From: Treponema sp.
Lineage (GTDB): Bacteria > Spirochaetota > Spirochaetia > Treponematales > Breznakiellaceae
DNA: 11,264 nucleotides
Assembly (NCBI GenBank): GCA_031276615.1
Contig: JAISND010000024.1
Span: 1 to 11,264, forward strand
Reading direction: 5' to 3'
The notes under the pieces are model-generated. The model saw only the letters and a program-made list of their open reading frames with translations. It had not been told where the DNA came from and did no database searches. Below are positions 1 to 6,537 of the stretch, piece by piece. The position numbers and the translations under genes are program-made. Each line of letters opens with the position of its first letter. The stretch's first letter is position 1.

Positions 1-765
1 TCCGGCGCGGCCCTTCCTTCGCCGCGGGCCTTTGTGATTGCGCCTGATGAACCGGCGCCGCGGCCTCTGGAGCTTCCCGCTTTTGCCGCCTGGCCCTCCG
101 GGGAAGGCTGGGACGCCGATGCGCTGCGTCTTGGTCCCGACGGTTTTTGGTATTTCAGGCTTGTGAAAAAAGACCTTCCCCCGCCCGGGATTGTCTGCCG
201 CCGCAGCCGGAACCTGGACGGCGAAAGCGAGGAGGTTTCCCCCGGGGCCTTCCGGAACTCGGCGCTGCCCGAGCCGCCTGCCGCCGCCCCGCCCGCGCTC
301 CGTGCCGTGCTGAACGCCGCCGGCGCCCTTTCAGGCGGCGCCGCGGCCACGGTGGTTTCGCCTGACTTTGCCTGGCTGCGCCGTTTCACCGCCGGCGGGA
401 TTGACGCCGGCGCGGACAGCGCGGCGGGCGTGGCCGAATCGGGCGGCGGACGGATCAGCGGCTATTACCGGCGGGAAGGGACCGGGGCTTTCGCCCTGAC
501 GGCGCTTCCCGACGGCCGGGGCTTCTTTGCCGCGGAATCCGCGGACGCCGCCGGGGTTCCGGAGATTCGTCCCTTTACGCTGCCGCCGCTGCCGGAAAGA
601 TTCGTCTATACCTGCATCGGTCTCGCGGGGGATACCCTCTTCGCCGCCTGGGAGGAGCAGGAGGATTTCAACATAGGCGCCGCGGGTTTTATGATCATCG
701 CCTTTCCCCGGGACCGCCCGCTTCCCCGTGCTTATCCACCAACGGAATCCGGAACGCGCAATTGA
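1..765 (+). CDS. Hypothetical protein, C-terminal part (5' end outside window)
   Basis: The reading frame is open from the first base of the window to the TGA at 763-765, so the gene most likely begins upstream. A GTG at 34 is the first possible internal start, but it has no convincing ribosome binding site, and the frame before it (SGAALPSPRAFV) reads like normal coding sequence. I do not recognise the family. The visible part, about 254 residues, is rich in Ala, Gly and Pro and contains strand-like aromatic stretches such as DGFWYFRLVKK, RISGYYRR and TLFAAWEEQED. These resemble blades of a beta-propeller or another all-beta extracytoplasmic protein, but this is an impression only. No transmembrane segment is visible in this part, and the N-terminus that would show a signal peptide is missing. 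The stop codon lies inside the -35 box of the histidine operon promoter, so the gene belongs to a separate upstream unit. No intrinsic terminator is visible at its end before that promoter. Confidence 0.7.
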   Translation, partial: SGAALPSPRAFVIAPDEPAPRPLELPAFAAWPSGEGWDADALRLGPDGFWYFRLVKKDLPPPGIVCRRSRNLDGESEEVSPGAFRNSALPEPPAAAPPALRAVLNAAGALSGGAAATVVSPDFAWLRRFTAGGIDAGADSAAGVAESGGGRISGYYRREGTGAFALTALPDGRGFFAAESADAAGVPEIRPFTLPPLPERFVYTCIGLAGDTLFAAWEEQEDFNIGAAGFMIIAFPRDRPLPRAYPPTESGTRN

Positions 766-790
766 CACGTTTTCTCAATCCCGCTACACT
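762..790 (+). promoter_or_regulatory. sigma70-type promoter of the his operon
   Basis: TTGACA at 762-767 is a perfect -35 box. It is separated by 17 bp from TACACT at 785-790, which matches the -10 consensus at four of six positions, including the key first T, second A and last T. The expected transcription start, about seven bases after the -10 box, is near 797. The -35 box contains the stop codon of the upstream gene, so the two units abut without spare sequence. This is the best promoter match in the window and is placed directly before the attenuator leader. Confidence 0.8.
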
Positions 791-796
791 CTTCAT

Positions 797-889
797 ATGA
801 ACCGGAATATACCGTCAGGGCAAAGGACAGGAATCTCTTTCGCGATTATCCATCATTATCATCATGTCCGCGCTTCCGGAGTCCGGTGA
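797..889 (+). CDS. hisL: his operon leader peptide (30 aa, HHYHH)
   Basis: This is a 30-codon ORF from ATG 797-799 to TGA 887-889. Residues 19-23 read His-His-Tyr-His-His (codons at 851-865, all four His codons CAT). Four His codons in five, within a short ORF between a strong promoter and hisG, is the hallmark of a histidine attenuator leader peptide. The role, inferred by analogy with enterobacterial hisL, is to sense charged tRNA-His: ribosomes stall at the His codons when histidine is scarce. The ATG coincides with the predicted transcription start and has no Shine-Dalgarno sequence, so translation may be leaderless. An AGGA at 829-832 lies inside the ORF, but the only in-frame codons after it that could start are rare ATT or ATC. 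The peptide has no other recognisable function. The name hisL is given by analogy, because leader peptides are not conserved in sequence. Confidence 0.75.
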   Translation: MNRNIPSGQRTGISFAIIHHYHHVRASGVR

Positions 890-932
890 CCTGCAGGGTC
901 ATTAAAAGCCAATTCAGCCGTGGACTCGCGGA
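875..932 (+). promoter_or_regulatory. Predicted antiterminator helix of the his attenuator
   Basis: Bases 875-885 (TCCGGAGTCCG) can pair with 921-932 on the 5' side of the terminator. The match is 11 base pairs, including one G-U pair at the end and one bulged G at 928. A small hairpin, TGACC/GGTCA at 887-891 and 897-901, lies between the two arms and would bring them together. A ribosome stalled on the His codons (851-865) would leave 875 onward free, so this helix could form and block the terminator. A ribosome reaching the stop codon at 887-889 would cover 875-886 and let the terminator form. An alternative pairing of 801-806 (ACCGGA) with 882-887 could sequester the same segment when the leader is untranslated. 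The pairings were read by eye, and energies were not computed. Confidence 0.65.
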
Positions 933-962
933 TTTTTCCGGAGGGGTTCACGGTTTTTTTTT
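918..962 (+). terminator. Intrinsic terminator (attenuator) before hisG
   Basis: Bases 918-927 pair with 944-953 to give ten pairs, two of them G-U. The stem continues after a small internal loop with 929-932 against 937-940, closed by a TTTT loop. The stem is followed at once by nine T residues at 954-962. It sits 39 bp before the hisG start codon and downstream of the operon promoter, so it can only act as a conditional terminator. Its 5' arm is shared with the predicted antiterminator, as attenuation requires. Confidence 0.85.
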
Positions 963-1001
963 GCTCCGCGGCCCCGGGGCACGGCGCAATAAGGAGAGAA
1001 C

Positions 1002-1856
1002 ATGGAAAAACTTCGGATTCTTATTCCCAAGGGGAGGATCTTTGACAATGTTTCCCGGCTTTTTTCCGAGGCGGGATTCCCCATTTATCTGGCCGACCGC
1101 ACCTACCGGCCGGTGATTGCCGCGGACTGGCTCGACGCCAAGATCATGAAGCCCCAAAACGTGGGCGAACTTCTTGAGCTGGGCAGCCACGACGCGGGCT
1201 TTACCGGAGCCGACTGGATAAAGGAAAGCGGCGCCGATGTTGAAAATATCCTCGATCTGGGTTTTGACAGGGTGAGTGTCGTGGCGGCGGTTCCCCGGGA
1301 TTTTGATGAAGCGAAACTGCGTTCCGGAAAGATCGTGGTCGCCACCGAGTATGTGAACCTTGCCGAATCCTGGCTCGGGAAATCCGGCTATCAATACCGC
1401 ATACTCCGTACCTACGGCGCGACCGAGGTGTTCCCCCCGGACGACGCGGACATGATCATCGACAATACTTCTTCCGGACAGACCCTGCGGGACAACGGCC
1501 TCAGAATCATCGACACGCTTCTGGAATCTTCCACCTGCTTTGTGGTTTCACATTCCGCCCTTGCCAACGCGGAAAAACGCGGCCGCATTGAAGAGCTGGC
1601 CATGCTCTTCCGGGCGGTGCTGGACGGCCGGGAAAGGGTCATGCTGGAAATGAACATCCCCAGGGATCGTTTTGAATCGATAGCGAAGGGGCTTCCCGCC
1701 ATGCGCAGCCCCACCGTGGCGCCCCTCTACGGCGATGAAGGATTCGCGGTGAAGATCGCGGTTAAAAAAAACGAGATTCCGGATATTATCCCCCGGCTCA
1801 AAAAACTCGGCGCCCTCGATATTGTGGAGTACGATCTGCGGAAAGTCGTGCCCTGA
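1002..1856 (+). CDS. hisG: ATP phosphoribosyltransferase, long form
   Basis: HisG condenses ATP with PRPP to give N1-phosphoribosyl-ATP, the first and committed step of histidine synthesis, in the cytoplasm. The 284-residue protein starts with the typical LRILIPKGR segment. It carries the PRPP-binding loop at about residues 138-165 (GATEVFP, then DNTSSGQTL at 154-162). Its C-terminal region, about 210-284, matches the ACT-like regulatory domain of the long HisG class, including MRSPTVAPL near residues 234-242. A long-form HisG acts as a hexamer, is inhibited by histidine, and does not need a HisZ partner; none is seen here. The start ATG is preceded by AAGGAG at 991-996 with good spacing. It is the first structural gene of the operon and lies just after the attenuator. 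The ending VEYDLRKVVP is normal for the family. Confidence 0.96.
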   Translation: MEKLRILIPKGRIFDNVSRLFSEAGFPIYLADRTYRPVIAADWLDAKIMKPQNVGELLELGSHDAGFTGADWIKESGADVENILDLGFDRVSVVAAVPRDFDEAKLRSGKIVVATEYVNLAESWLGKSGYQYRILRTYGATEVFPPDDADMIIDNTSSGQTLRDNGLRIIDTLLESSTCFVVSHSALANAEKRGRIEELAMLFRAVLDGRERVMLEMNIPRDRFESIAKGLPAMRSPTVAPLYGDEGFAVKIAVKKNEIPDIIPRLKKLGALDIVEYDLRKVVP

Positions 1857-1893
1857 GGGATTCAAATCCATGAAGCATAACAAGGAGGAACTT

Positions 1894-2589
1894 ATGGCAA
1901 GAACGGCGGAACTTACCCGGCGGACAAAAGAGACCGGCATTACGGTAAAGCTGAACCTCGACGGAAGCGGAGCGGTAAAGTTCGATTACCCCATCGGCTT
2001 TATGGTTCACATGCTCAACACCTTCGCGCGGCACGGACTCTTCGATCTGGAAATAAAGGCGTCGGGCGATCTCGAGGTGGATCAGCATCACCTGGTTGAG
2101 GATACGGGCATTGTTCTGGGCCAGTGTTTCGCGGAGGCCCTGGGGGACAAAAAGGGAATTCGCCGGAACGGAAGCTGCCTGTTCCCGATGGACGAAACCC
2201 TCGCGCGGGCGGCGGTTGACATTTCGGGCCGGCCTTACCTCGTGTTCGACGCCCGGCTTTCGGGCATACCCCTGACATCCGCGGCGGCGGATCCTCCGCC
2301 GTCTTTCGCCGGCGCGCCGGGGCAGGCGGCAGGTTCCCGTGTTTTCGTGTTTCAGACGGACACGGTTGAAGATTTCTGGCAGGGCTTTGTCAGCTCCGCG
2401 GGCATTGCCCTGCACCTGGACGTGCTGCGCGGGCGCAGCGATCACCACAAGATCGAGGCGATCTTCAAGGCGGCTGCCCGCGCGCTCCGCGCCGCCTGCG
2501 AGTTTGACGAACGCGCTCGGGACGCCGTTCCTTCCACCAAGGGGAGCCTTGACATTCCGGGCTTCAACGGGCAGGCGGTGATAGTATGA
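1894..2589 (+). CDS. hisB: Imidazoleglycerol-phosphate dehydratase
   Basis: HisB converts imidazole glycerol phosphate to imidazole acetol phosphate using a manganese centre. The 231-residue protein has only the dehydratase domain, with no fused histidinol phosphatase. The two metal-binding repeats are clear: HHLVE at residues 65-69 and HHKIE at 184-188, with single His residues at 39 and 47. PMDETLARAAVDISGRPYLVFD (about 98-119) and PSTKGSL (213-219) are family signatures. It is about 30 residues longer than the usual 195-200, because of an Ala/Pro/Gly-rich insertion at about 128-150. The usual Asp before His in the FxDHM motif is Val38 here. ATG 1894 was chosen because AAGGAGG at 1883-1889 is ideally placed; ATG 1870 is possible but has a weaker site. 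It follows hisG after 37 bp, and its stop overlaps the hisH start. Confidence 0.95.
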   Translation: MARTAELTRRTKETGITVKLNLDGSGAVKFDYPIGFMVHMLNTFARHGLFDLEIKASGDLEVDQHHLVEDTGIVLGQCFAEALGDKKGIRRNGSCLFPMDETLARAAVDISGRPYLVFDARLSGIPLTSAAADPPPSFAGAPGQAAGSRVFVFQTDTVEDFWQGFVSSAGIALHLDVLRGRSDHHKIEAIFKAAARALRAACEFDERARDAVPSTKGSLDIPGFNGQAVIV

Positions 2590-3236
2590 GAGGCACGGAA
2601 AACAGGACTGGCCTTGTGGGGGTGATAGACTACGGCGCCGGAAACCTCGGTTCGGTGATGAACGCCCTGAAGCGCCTGTCCGTTCCCGCGCGCTTTGCGG
2701 CGGGGCCGGAGGAGCTTGTTCCCGCTTCATCGCCCTTTGAAAAAATCATCTTCCCCGGCGACGGCCACTTTGCCACCGCCGTGACATCGCTGGAAAGATC
2801 CGGTTACGGCGCGGCGATTAAAGAATGGATAAAAGCCGACAGGCCCTTCCTGGGAATCTGCATCGGCCTTCAGCTCCTCTTTGAATCTTCGGAAGAAGCG
2901 CCGTCCGAAAACGGCAGGGAGCCGCGGGGACTGTCCGTTATTCCCGGTACGGTACGCCGTTTTCCCGGACGCAAGGTTCCCCAGATCGGCTGGAATCAAA
3001 CCGCGGCAAAACCGGGATCAAAACTTTTCCGGGGTTTGCGGGAGAACAGTTTTTTCTATTACATTCATTCCTATTACGCCGATCCCCCGGACGCTTCGGT
3101 AGTCGCCGCGGAGGCGGAGTACTATGTGCCGTACTGTTCCGCAATAGAGCGCGGCGCCCTGGCGGCGTTCCAGTTTCACCCCGAAAAATCCGGCGCGGCG
3201 GGACTCGCGCTGCTTGAAAACTGGGCGGGGGCCTGA
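2586..3236 (+). CDS. hisH: Imidazole glycerol phosphate synthase, glutaminase subunit
   Basis: HisH is the class I glutamine amidotransferase that hydrolyses glutamine and passes ammonia through the barrel of HisF. The 216-residue protein begins with the family segment VIDYGAGNLGSV (13-24). It has the nucleophile Cys92 in GICIGLQ, and His198 and Glu200 in FHPEKSG completing the triad. The oxyanion-strand motif, normally PGVG, reads PGDG at 57-60. QIGWNQ near 133-138 and YYIHSYY near 158-164 are typical. The N-terminus is about ten residues longer than usual, and a short acidic insertion follows the nucleophile elbow (about 101-114). ATG 2586 overlaps the hisB stop in an ATGA arrangement, and hisF follows after one base, so translational coupling of the HisH/HisF pair is likely. 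Confidence 0.95.
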   Translation: MRGTENRTGLVGVIDYGAGNLGSVMNALKRLSVPARFAAGPEELVPASSPFEKIIFPGDGHFATAVTSLERSGYGAAIKEWIKADRPFLGICIGLQLLFESSEEAPSENGREPRGLSVIPGTVRRFPGRKVPQIGWNQTAAKPGSKLFRGLRENSFFYYIHSYYADPPDASVVAAEAEYYVPYCSAIERGALAAFQFHPEKSGAAGLALLENWAGA

Positions 3237-3237
3237 C

Positions 3238-4077
3238 ATGCAGGCAAAGCGTATTATTCCCTGCCTTGACGTTGATGACGGCAGGGTTGTGAAGGGAGTC
3301 AGGTTCAGGGGCCTTCAGGACGCGGGCGATCCGGTGGAGATGGCGCGGCGTTACAACGACGGGGGCGCCGACGAGCTTGCCTTTCTTGACATCGGGGCTT
3401 CCTACAAAAGCCGCGCCACCCTCCTTGACGTGGTTCGCAAAGTCGCGGCGGAGGTGTTCATCCCCCTCTGCGTGGGCGGCGGCATCCGCGGCGTGGAGGA
3501 CATGAGGGAGGCGATGAACGCCGGGGCGGACAAGGTTTCGGTCTGCACCTCCGCGCTCAAACGGCCGGGGCTGCTTTCCGAGATGGCAAAGGCCTACGGC
3601 AGCCAGTGCGTGGTTCTGTCGATAGATGCCAAAAGGACGGAGTTTCCGCCGGGAGGAAACGGCGCGGAGTCCGGGGCCGGCTGGCACGCCTATTCCCACG
3701 GCGGCAGGACAGACACGGGAATTGACGCCGTGGAGTGGGCTGTCCGCGCGGTTGAACTGGGCGCCGGGGAGATCCTTCTCAACTCCATTGACGCCGACGG
3801 CACCGGCGCGGGCTACGATCTGGAACTTACCCGCCGTATTCTTGAGGCCGTACCGGTTCCGGTGATCGCCAGCGGGGGCGCGGGAACGCTGGAGCAGATT
3901 GCCGGCGTGCTGCTCGGCAGCTGGCCCTCCGGCGCGGCGGGCCGGGCCGCCGCGGATTCCGCTTCCGCCCAGGGAGCGGACGCCGCGCTGGTCGCTTCGC
4001 TGCTTCACTTCGGAAAAACCACAATAGGCGAAATAAAAAGATACGCGGAATCAAAGGGGGTATGCGTCAGATGGTAA
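3238..4077 (+). CDS. hisF: Imidazole glycerol phosphate synthase, cyclase subunit
   Basis: HisF is the TIM-barrel cyclase that uses ammonia from HisH to turn PRFAR into imidazole glycerol phosphate and AICAR. The 279-residue protein has the start RIIPCLDVDDGRVVKG with catalytic Asp11, and SIDAK with catalytic Asp130. Phosphate-binding segments CVGGGIRGVEDMREAMNAGADKVS and ASGGAGTLEQ are present (about 78-101 and 211-220), as is NSIDADGTGAGYD (182-194). It is about 25 residues longer than the usual 250-255. A short Gly-rich expansion lies at about 137-147, and a longer Ala/Ser/Gly-rich insertion at about 226-245, between helix 7 and strand 8. DIGAS replaces the more usual DITAS near residue 51. 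ATG 3238 was chosen over the in-frame ATG 3214, which would overlap hisH and lacks homology to HisF starts. It lies one base after the hisH stop. Confidence 0.95.
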   Translation: MQAKRIIPCLDVDDGRVVKGVRFRGLQDAGDPVEMARRYNDGGADELAFLDIGASYKSRATLLDVVRKVAAEVFIPLCVGGGIRGVEDMREAMNAGADKVSVCTSALKRPGLLSEMAKAYGSQCVVLSIDAKRTEFPPGGNGAESGAGWHAYSHGGRTDTGIDAVEWAVRAVELGAGEILLNSIDADGTGAGYDLELTRRILEAVPVPVIASGGAGTLEQIAGVLLGSWPSGAAGRAAADSASAQGADAALVASLLHFGKTTIGEIKRYAESKGVCVRW

Positions 4078-4086
4078 GGGGATTGT

Positions 4087-5424
4087 ATGGTTGTAGCTTC
4101 GATTGATTTGCAGGGCGGAAAGGTTGTCCAGCTCAGGCAGGGTACGGAACTGGTTTTGCAAAGGGACAATGCCCTGGAACTTGCGGAAGAATTTGATCGT
4201 TACGGCGAGGTTGCGGTAATCGATCTTGACGCGGCGGCGGGCAGGGGATCGAATCTTGAAATGATTAAGCCCCTTCTCAGAAAGGCCGAGTGCCGTGTGG
4301 GCGGCGGAATCAGAAGTCCCAAACAGGCAAGGGAACTGGTAAGCCTGGGCGCGAAGAAGATCATCCTTGGTTCGGGCGCTTTCCGCAATCCGGCCAAAAA
4401 AGGCGCGGGGATTGGGGGCGGCGAATTCGGGGTGAATACCGAATTTCTTGAAGCCGTGTCCGGGGAGATAGGCCGGGAACGGGTGATCGCCGCGGTTGAT
4501 GCGCGTAACGGGGAAATTGTTGTTGACGGCTGGAAAACCCCCACCGGGCTTGATCTGATCGGGGCCGCCAAAGCGGCGGAACCCTATGTTTCGGAACTGC
4601 TTTTTACCTGCGTAGAGCGGGAAGGTTCCCTGACGGGGATTGACCTTGAGCCGGTACGGAAACTCCGCGAAGCGGTTTCATGCCTGATCACCGTCGCCGG
4701 CGGCGTTTCATGCCTGGAGGAAATCGGGGCTCTCTCCGCCCTGGGCTGCGACGTGCAGCTCGGCATGGCCCTCTACACCGGCAGGGTGAACCTGGCCGAG
4801 GCCTTTGTCCGCGGCCTTGACTGGAAAAAAGGCGCGTGTCCGCCGGGCAGTGCCGCCGCGGAATCTTCCGGCGCCGGATGTCCCGCGCTGCTCCCGGTCA
4901 TCGTCCAGTCGCCGGGCGGCCAGGTCCTGATGACGGCCTTTGCCGACAGGGAAGCGTTACGCGAAACTTTCGCGCGGGGCAATGTCTGCTTTTACAGCCG
5001 CCGCCGCGGCGGACTCTGGATGAAGGGCGAAAGTTCCGGCAACACCCTGCGCCTTGTCCGCCTGCGCGCCGACTGTGACCGTGACGCGATCCTGGCGCTT
5101 GCGGAACCCGCCGGCCCGGTCTGCCACACCGGATCCTGGTCGTGCTTTGCGCTTGACCGGCAGTACACCTGGGAACTGCTGCAGTCAATCGTGGCCGGAC
5201 GCCTGCGAAACCCTGTCCCCGGTTCCTATACGGCAAGCCTTGACGACGGGCTTGTCAGGGAGAAGGTGATGGAAGAAGCCGGAGAGGTCTGTTCCGCCGG
5301 AACCCGCGATGAAATTGTCCGGGAAGCCGCGGATCTTTTCTACTTTACCACCGTCCTTATGACCCGCGCGGGGGTCACGACGGCCGAAGTGCTGGACGAA
5401 CTGGACAGAAGGCACAAAAAATGA
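4087..5424 (+). CDS. hisA-hisIE: Trifunctional HisA-HisI-HisE fusion protein
   Basis: One uninterrupted 445-residue ORF holds three enzymes. HisA (about 1-247) is the ProFAR isomerase TIM barrel, with catalytic Asp7 in ASIDLQGGKVV, Asp138 in AVDARNGEIVVDGW, and the loop EREGSLTGID (177-186). A linker rich in Ala, Ser, Gly and Pro follows (about 249-266). HisI (about 268-355) is phosphoribosyl-AMP cyclohydrolase, with WMKGESSGNT (311-320), the metal-binding DCDRD (329-333), CHTG (346-349) and Cys353. HisE (about 358-445) is phosphoribosyl-ATP pyrophosphohydrolase of the MazG-like fold, with EExxE at 396-400 and ExxD at 413-416. The three activities catalyse steps 2, 3 and 4 of the pathway in order E, I, A. 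HisI-HisE fusions are common, but joining HisA in front is unusual. No internal stop or frameshift separates the parts. In HisE the usual YH after ADL is YF (419-420). ATG 4087 has AAGGGG just upstream and lies 9 bp after hisF; the stop overlaps hisC in ATGA. Confidence 0.93.
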   Translation: MVVASIDLQGGKVVQLRQGTELVLQRDNALELAEEFDRYGEVAVIDLDAAAGRGSNLEMIKPLLRKAECRVGGGIRSPKQARELVSLGAKKIILGSGAFRNPAKKGAGIGGGEFGVNTEFLEAVSGEIGRERVIAAVDARNGEIVVDGWKTPTGLDLIGAAKAAEPYVSELLFTCVEREGSLTGIDLEPVRKLREAVSCLITVAGGVSCLEEIGALSALGCDVQLGMALYTGRVNLAEAFVRGLDWKKGACPPGSAAAESSGAGCPALLPVIVQSPGGQVLMTAFADREALRETFARGNVCFYSRRRGGLWMKGESSGNTLRLVRLRADCDRDAILALAEPAGPVCHTGSWSCFALDRQYTWELLQSIVAGRLRNPVPGSYTASLDDGLVREKVMEEAGEVCSAGTRDEIVREAADLFYFTTVLMTRAGVTTAEVLDELDRRHKK

Positions 5425-6506
5425 GCGTCTACTGGAACACCCGCGTCACACGGCTTTCTCCCTATGTTCCCGGCGAGCAGCCCGGGGACAAAAAATTCGT
5501 CAAACTTAACACAAACGAGAATCCCTTTCCGCCTTCGCCGAAGGTCATTGAAGCGATAAAGAAGGCGGCCGCTGAGGACCTAAGACTGTATCCGGATCCG
5601 GCCTGCGCCGAATTCCGGGAAGCCGTTGCCGCGCGCTATCATGTCCGGCCCGAACAGGTTTTTGCGGGTAACGGCTCCGATGAGGTTTTGGCCTTTGCCT
5701 TCGGCGCTTTTTTTGAGAACGGCGCGCCGGTTCTTTTCCCCGATATTACCTACAGCTTCTACCCAGTCTACGCCGGCCTTTGGGGTATTCCCTGCCGTAC
5801 CGTAGCCCTGGACGAAGATTTTTCCATCCGCCCCGGGGACTACCGCGTTCCCTCGGGGGGCCTGGTCTTTCCCAATCCGAACGCCCCCACCGGCAGGGAC
5901 CTGCCCCTTGGGGAGATTCTTTCGCTGGCGGAAAGCCTTGAAGCGCAAAAGCGCGTGCTGATTCTTGACGAGGCCTACGCCGCTTTCGGCGCGGAGTCCG
6001 CCGTTCCCCACATCAACGGGCATCCGAATCTGCTCACCGTTCATACCCTTTCAAAGTCGGCCTCCCTCGCGGGCCTTCGGGTGGGCTTCGCCATCGGCAG
6101 CGGGGAACTAATCGAAGGACTCTGCCGGATGCGGGATTCCTTCAATTCCTACACCCTGGACAGGCTTGCCCTGGCCGGCGCGGCCGCGGCGATGCGGGAT
6201 TCGGCCTGGTACGACAGGATCAACCGCGGCGTGATCGCCACGCGGGAGCGCGTCTCGGCGGAACTGTCCGCGCTGGGTTTCACCGTGATTCCCTCGAAGG
6301 CCAATTTCGTTTTTGTGAAACCCCCCGGCGGGAAGGGAAACGCCTCCCGCGGCGACGTTTTTTTCGGCGCCCTTCGCGGGCGGGGGATACTGGTACGGCA
6401 TTTCAACAAACCGCGCATCGCCGATTACCTGCGGGTGAGCATCGGAACCGACGGGGAAATGGACCTGTTTCTGGCGGCCTGCGGGGAAATTTTGGCGGAG
6501 GCCTGA
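5421..6506 (+). CDS. hisC: Histidinol-phosphate aminotransferase
   Basis: HisC transfers an amino group from glutamate to imidazole acetol phosphate, giving histidinol phosphate. It is a PLP enzyme of aminotransferase fold type I. The 361-residue length is normal. Visible signatures are KLNTNENPFPPSP (28-40) at the start, GNGSDEVL (83-90), PNPNAPTG (151-158), LDEAYAAFG (182-190) with the PLP-contacting Asp183, and TLSKSASLAGLRVGF (209-223) with the Schiff-base lysine at 212. FVKPPGG and ILVRHF near the C-terminus are also typical. The start ATG overlaps the stop of the preceding fused gene by 4 bp, with AGAAGG upstream. hisD follows 31 bp later in the same operon. Aminotransferases of this family can have other substrates, but the operon context fixes the role. 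Confidence 0.95.
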   Translation: MSVYWNTRVTRLSPYVPGEQPGDKKFVKLNTNENPFPPSPKVIEAIKKAAAEDLRLYPDPACAEFREAVAARYHVRPEQVFAGNGSDEVLAFAFGAFFENGAPVLFPDITYSFYPVYAGLWGIPCRTVALDEDFSIRPGDYRVPSGGLVFPNPNAPTGRDLPLGEILSLAESLEAQKRVLILDEAYAAFGAESAVPHINGHPNLLTVHTLSKSASLAGLRVGFAIGSGELIEGLCRMRDSFNSYTLDRLALAGAAAAMRDSAWYDRINRGVIATRERVSAELSALGFTVIPSKANFVFVKPPGGKGNASRGDVFFGALRGRGILVRHFNKPRIADYLRVSIGTDGEMDLFLAACGEILAEA

Positions 6507-6537
6507 GCCTTTCCTTTGCGCTTGGATGGGGGTATCC

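Noticed and set aside
732..740. TTATCCACC, one mismatch from a DnaA box, in a window with rpmH
   Set aside because: It is a single site inside a coding region with no cluster, no AT-rich unwinding region and no dnaA gene nearby, so there is no support for an origin.
331..768. Long minus-strand ORF opposite the first gene, and similar long ORFs opposite the his genes
   Set aside because: High GC suppresses stop codons in all frames. These ORFs lack ribosome binding sites and overlap genes with clear family matches.
766..1001. T-box riboswitch as an alternative for the his leader
   Set aside because: No T-box consensus or specifier loop layout was seen. The HHYHH ORF and its stop position fit ribosome-mediated attenuation better.
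1822..1893. Upstream in-frame starts for hisB at 1822 and 1870
   Set aside because: The added residues do not resemble HisB. The 1822 start would overlap hisG by 35 bases, and the best ribosome binding site serves ATG 1894.
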